In this document: positions 5,401-5,901 of the stretch, in pieces
Layout of the letters: the number at the start of each line of letters is the position of its first letter
Position numbering within the stretch: position 1 is the stretch's first letter
Source: Pseudomonadota bacterium
Lineage (GTDB): Bacteria; Pseudomonadota; Alphaproteobacteria; Acetobacterales; Acetobacteraceae
DNA length: 5,901 bases
Direction: 5' to 3'
NCBI GenBank assembly: GCA_021779655.1
Contig: JAJYAF010000154.1
Location: 1 to 5,901, forward strand
The notes under the pieces: model-generated
What the model saw: only the letters and a program-made list of their open reading frames with translations
Databases searched by the model: none
What the model was told of the DNA's origin: nothing
Position numbers and translations under genes: made by a program

Positions 5401-5901
5401 TGAAAATCAGTTTCGTGGTCCCCGCTTATAATGAAGAGGCGCTGCTCACCCGCTCGCTGCCCGCCATTCGTGAAGAAATTCTGCGCAACGGGCTGATCAT
5501 CGGCCGTGACGCGGAAATCATCGTCGTCAACAACGCCAGCACCGACGGCACGCGCGAAGTGGCTGAGGCAATCCCGGGCGTCACCGTCGTTGAGGAGCCG
5601 CGCAAGGGTCTCGTGCAGGCGCGCTGGTGCGGGTTCGAGGCAAGCCACGGCGAACTGATCGCCAATATCGACGCGGACACAATCATTCCGCAAGGCTGGC
5701 TGAAAGAGGCGCTTGGCCAATTCGCGCGCAACCGCAATTTGGTGGCGCTGTCCGGTCCCTATATCTATTACGGTGTGCCGCAGCGGGTGAACCTGGTCGT
5801 TGGCTTATATTACCGCCTTGCCTTCTTCATCTATTTTTTCAACCGCTTCGTGCTGAATGTCGGCTCCATGCTGCAAGGCGGCAATTTCATCGTAAAGCGG
5901 G
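5400..5901 (+). CDS. Family 2 glycosyltransferase, N-terminal part (3' end cut off by window edge)
   Basis: The frame is open from ATG 5400 to the window edge, 167 codons. It opens with the GT-A nucleotide-binding strand VVPAYNE (6-12), followed by VVNNASTDGT (42-51), the KGLVQARWCGFEAS segment (69-82) and the metal-binding DAD triad (91-93). All are typical of GT2 enzymes that transfer a sugar from a nucleotide-sugar donor. Residues 129-151 are hydrophobic and aromatic (RVNLVVGLYYRLAFFIYFFN), suggesting membrane attachment. QGGNFIVKR at the window edge is probably part of the acceptor-site region. Substrate and pathway cannot be told from this; polysaccharide or glycolipid assembly is common for such enzymes. 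It is divergent from rpmJ and unrelated to the glycolate operon. The missing C-terminal half prevents a family-level assignment below GT2. Confidence 0.9.
   Translation, partial: MKISFVVPAYNEEALLTRSLPAIREEILRNGLIIGRDAEIIVVNNASTDGTREVAEAIPGVTVVEEPRKGLVQARWCGFEASHGELIANIDADTIIPQGWLKEALGQFARNRNLVALSGPYIYYGVPQRVNLVVGLYYRLAFFIYFFNRFVLNVGSMLQGGNFIVKR

Noticed and set aside
5268..5720. 150-codon minus-strand frame over the glycosyltransferase start
   Set aside because: It is antisense to the clear GT2 N-terminal domain, has no motifs, and runs into the rpmJ promoter region.
1..5901. Mobile element, CRISPR array, tRNA/rRNA or toxin-antitoxin/defence genes
   Set aside because: No transposase or integrase motifs, no regularly spaced direct repeats, and no tRNA-like or rRNA-like segments were seen. 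All substantial space is taken by recognised conserved genes.

Overview
The window looks like a chromosomal housekeeping and metabolic segment of a GC-rich alphaproteobacterium. The evidence is high GC with strong GC3 bias, a zinc-free 41-residue ribosomal protein L36 of alphaproteobacterial type, and a three-gene bacterial glycolate dehydrogenase. The L36 sequence ([11 protein letters not shown] start, [13 protein letters not shown] end) reminds me of Acetobacteraceae such as Acidocella/Acidiphilium-like bacteria, but that placement is from memory and is an inference.

Layout, left to right. The 3' nine-tenths of a ubiquinone-biosynthesis FAD monooxygenase (UbiH family) reads rightward from the left edge to 1061. 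Its last 26 bp overlap, tail to tail, the end of a leftward operon. That operon is glcD (3480-4913), glcE (2356-3483) and glcF (1036-2352), the FAD catalytic subunit, second FAD subunit and iron-sulfur subunit of a membrane-associated glycolate dehydrogenase. glcD and glcE share a 4-bp ATGA overlap and glcE and glcF are 3 bp apart, so the three are almost certainly cotranscribed and translationally coupled. All three are intact.

Upstream of glcD lies a 164-bp gap. It holds a weak hairpin with a T-run (possible end of rpmJ transcription), a weak sigma-70-like promoter, and a perfect 7-bp inverted repeat just before the glcD ribosome binding site. Next is rpmJ (5078-5203, leftward), with a good TTGACA promoter in front of it. 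The 196-bp divergent gap that follows contains a small palindrome, an orphan AGGAGG and a doubtful 30-codon ORF that ends in a TGATG junction. At the right edge a family 2 glycosyltransferase (from 5400) runs rightward out of the window.

Functionally, GlcDEF oxidises glycolate to glyoxylate and passes electrons to the respiratory chain. The neighbouring UbiH-family enzyme makes ubiquinone, the likely electron acceptor pool. I see no mobile elements, CRISPR, tRNA/rRNA genes or defence genes, and no convincing undescribed system. The points most worth a second look are the inverted repeat in front of glcD, the ubiH/glcF tail overlap, and the leader in front of the glycosyltransferase.
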